DNA of 64,000 bases from Deltaproteobacteria bacterium (GTDB lineage Bacteria > Acidobacteriota > Thermoanaerobaculia > Multivoradales > JAHZIX01), in contig JAHZIX010000005.1 of NCBI GenBank assembly GCA_022601195.1, positions 62,001 to 126,000 on the forward strand, written 5' to 3'. The notes below the pieces were generated by a model. It was not told the origin of the DNA. It did not search any database and saw only the letters and a program-made list of their open reading frames with translations. The translations under genes were made by a program, and so were the position numbers. Shown piece after piece: positions 62,788 through 64,000 of the stretch. Within the stretch, counting starts at the first letter, position 1, and the number at the start of each line of letters is the position of its first letter.

Positions 62788-63245
62788 GGGCGGGTCTCCT
62801 TATTGGGCTCACTGGGCCTGTCCTGTCTTGTGGGCCTGTCCTGTCTTGAGGGCTCTTCTGATCTTGTTGGTTCTTCGGACTGGAGAGCGATCATTTCCCT
62901 CAACCGCTCCAAGTCGGTCGGGTCGATTTCATGCTCCACTAGGAGGTGACTGACGAGGGCAGCGGGGTCTCCGGCAAAGAGTCGCTGGGTCAGGTCGCCG
63001 ACCATCGTGGAGCGAACTTCCCCTTCGGAGACGATGGCTCGGTAAAGGAACCGCCGCCCTTCTCGGGAGTGAGCTACCACTCCCTTTTTTTCTAGCTTGA
63101 CCAACATGGTGGCGATGGTCGTAGGGGCCAGGCCGCGTTCTTCCTCGAGGTCCTTGTGTACCTCGGTTACGGCAGCTGTGCCCCGGCGCCAGAGGACGCG
63201 GAGAATAGCGAGTTGAAGATCTCCGAGGCGGTGGGTCTTCGACAT
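62784..63245 (-). CDS. BlaI/MecI-family transcriptional repressor
   Basis: 153 residues from ATG 63245 (GGACGGAG upstream). Winged-helix N-terminus: GDLQLAILRVLWRRGTAAVTEVHKDL ... LAPTTIATMLVKLEKKGVV. A dimerisation region follows, then a C-terminal tail of Arg/Asp/Glu/Pro repeats (RQDRPTRQDRP) generated by 18-bp tandem repeats. In known systems a BlaR1 partner cleaves the repressor. Its stop overlaps the BlaR1 start as ATGA. A tandem operator lies over its own promoter. Confidence 0.93.
   Translation of the reverse strand: MSKTHRLGDLQLAILRVLWRRGTAAVTEVHKDLEEERGLAPTTIATMLVKLEKKGVVAHSREGRRFLYRAIVSEGEVRSTMVGDLTQRLFAGDPAALVSHLLVEHEIDPTDLERLREMIALQSEEPTRSEEPSRQDRPTRQDRPSEPNKETRP
62814..62867 (-). 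repeat. 18-bp tandem repeats at the 3' end of the blaI-like gene
   Basis: Three adjacent 18-bp units at 62814, 62832 and 62850; the first two differ by one base, the third is more diverged. They encode the RQDRPT-type tail of the repressor. Confidence 0.8.
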
Positions 63246-63354
63246 GGTGGCTCCGTCCTTTGCAGTCTGCACCGGTGATGGTGCGACAAGGTTCTTATTC
63301 GCAAGCCACGGGATTTGGTTTCAATGACGATGACCCCAAGGCTGCGACCGATAA

Positions 63355-63392
63355 ACTACCGCGATAGTACTACCGGGGTAGTTGTGTGTCAA
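63355..63392 (-). promoter_or_regulatory. Promoter and tandem operator of the blaI-blaR1-like operon
   Basis: Reading leftward: -35 TTGACA (63387-63392), a 17-bp spacer, -10 TACTAT (63364-63369). Two adjacent 14-bp dyads, ACTACCGCGATAGT (63355-63368) and ACTACCGGGGTAGT (63369-63382), cover the spacer and -10. They match the TACTACNNNNGTAGTA-type BlaI/MecI site. The start of transcription is expected near 63357, with about 110 nt of leader. The rest of 63246-63564 shows nothing else clear. The sites also lie about 180 bp upstream of the divergent DUF418-like gene. Confidence 0.8.
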
Positions 63393-63564
63393 GGAGAGGA
63401 GTGTCCGACTGACCATCTAGCGAATTACTGATGGGATTTCAGTTCCTTCGATCTTCGAGGTTGACGAAACACTCTCGCTCCGGTCGGCGTATGCTAAGGA
63501 AAGCCCATCGACTAGAGAAAGCCAGAGGAGCTGGCGAATTTGGCTGAAGAGCCGAGGAGGATGC

Positions 63565-64000
63565 ATGGAGTCTCCGAGTGTCACTGTAGGCCCGGTAAGG
63601 AAGGCCGACCGATTCGGGTCTTTGGACGTGTTACGAGGATTGGCAATATTGGGAATTCTGGTGATGAACATCCAGAGCTTCTCCATGCCCATGTCGGCCT
63701 ACACGAACCCTTCGGCCTATGGAGACCTCACCGGCGGAAATTTGTGGGTCTGGCTGTTGAGCTACATCTTCACCATGGAAAAGTTCATGACTCTCTTCTC
63801 AATTCTCTTCGGGGCCGGGATCGTTTTGATGACCAGTCGGGCGGAAGCGCGAGGGGGGAAGCCGGCGAAGTGGCACTACCGCCGGATGCTGTGGTTGATG
63901 GTGATCGGCTTCTTGCACGCCCACCTGCTTTGGTATGGAGACATTCTTTTCACCTATGGGGTCTGTGCTCTGTTGGTCTATTTCCTCCGCAAGAAGTCAC
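63565..64000 (+). CDS. DUF418/YeiB-family membrane protein, 5' part (cut by window end)
   Basis: The first 145 codons of a polytopic protein, with no stop before the window edge. It opens RKADRFGSLDVLRGLAILGILVMNIQSF, the DUF418/YeiB N-terminal hallmark (a SLDxLRG motif followed by GILxMNI), then MEKFMTLFSILFGAG and RRMLWLMVIGFLHAHLL. Family members are predicted membrane proteins of poorly known function. The ATG at 63565 follows AGGAGG (63555-63560); the nearby ATG at 63561 is out of frame. It starts 182 bp from the BlaI-like operator and runs divergently from that operon, so shared control is possible. Confidence 0.85.
   Translation, partial: MESPSVTVGPVRKADRFGSLDVLRGLAILGILVMNIQSFSMPMSAYTNPSAYGDLTGGNLWVWLLSYIFTMEKFMTLFSILFGAGIVLMTSRAEARGGKPAKWHYRRMLWLMVIGFLHAHLLWYGDILFTYGVCALLVYFLRKKS

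Noticed and set aside
60136..63245. Beta-lactam resistance regulation by the BlaI/BlaR1-like pair
   Set aside because: No penicillin-binding sensor domain in the BlaR1-like protein and no beta-lactamase gene in the window.
1..64000. tRNA, rRNA, CRISPR arrays, prophage or complete insertion sequences
   Set aside because: Looked for in all gaps; no cloverleaf, regularly spaced repeats, integrase or transposase gene was recognised. The only mobile-looking DNA is the REPIN-like repeat at 35.4 kb.

Overview
The window is about 64 kb of GC-rich bacterial chromosome. It is densely packed, with short gaps, frequent TTG/GTG starts, many convergent and divergent pairs, and no rRNA, tRNA, CRISPR array or complete insertion sequence that I can see. 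Several gene types together suggest an Acidobacteriota-like organism: an ADOP-type orphan ABC permease, an Oar-like TonB receptor with a carboxypeptidase-regulatory N-terminus, REC/DUF4388 regulators, a DUF3014 protein, BlaI/BlaR1 (M56) and secreted M36/M14/M1 peptidases. The phylum is inferred from gene content, not from a marker gene.

Layout. 0.1-5.4 kb: glycogen/alpha-glucan metabolism (a large GH13 protein and glgC), joined later by glgX at 18-20 kb. 5.5-18 kb: a signalling block. It holds a receiver plus HD-GYP pair behind a sigma-54-like promoter, a membrane PAS histidine kinase interrupted by one in-frame TAA, a receiver-Ser/Thr kinase fusion, a receiver-DUF4388-DegV fusion, a membrane sensor Ser/Thr kinase, and a LysM/FecR envelope protein. 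20-28.8 kb: a small Cys-containing protein, an M1 peptidase with a problematic 5' end, a polytopic membrane protein, a HAMP/SpoIIE-type phosphatase, trmJ, a cupin and a GT-C-like membrane enzyme. 29-36.6 kb: a secreted protein ending in a DGFESGD-type tail, typA behind a structured leader, a pseudo-receiver/PilZ protein, a DUF4442 protein, an NCS2 purine permease, and truD with a REPIN-like inverted repeat lying over its start codon. 36.6-47.6 kb: TonB receptor, ADOP permease, gluQ and an RND efflux operon. 47.9-59.7 kb: an APH-type kinase, an M14 carboxypeptidase with the same DGFESGD tail, two paralogous M36 metallopeptidases, a DUF3014 protein and a TlpA-like lipoprotein. 60.1-64 kb: a BlaI/BlaR1 pair with a clear tandem operator over its promoter, then the start of a DUF418/YeiB-like gene cut by the window edge.

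How the parts may fit together. GlgC and GlgX handle glycogen synthesis and debranching, and the neighbouring kinases, phosphatase and c-di-GMP-type proteins form a signalling neighbourhood around them. The secreted peptidases, TonB receptor and RND pump suit a heterotroph living on macromolecules. The most distinctive signals are: (i) two M36 peptidases that share a diverged leader in which a sigma-54 -24/-12 element is kept, carry a C-terminal eight-cysteine domain resembling somatomedin B, and end in matching hairpins; (ii) the shared C-terminal DGFESGD tail on two otherwise unrelated secreted proteins; (iii) a BlaR1-like protein with a long series of five-residue repeats and a charged coiled coil; (iv) the REC-DUF4388-REC-like-DUF4388-DegV fusion; (v) the REPIN-like element at truD; and (vi) the single nonsense codon in the hybrid sensor kinase.
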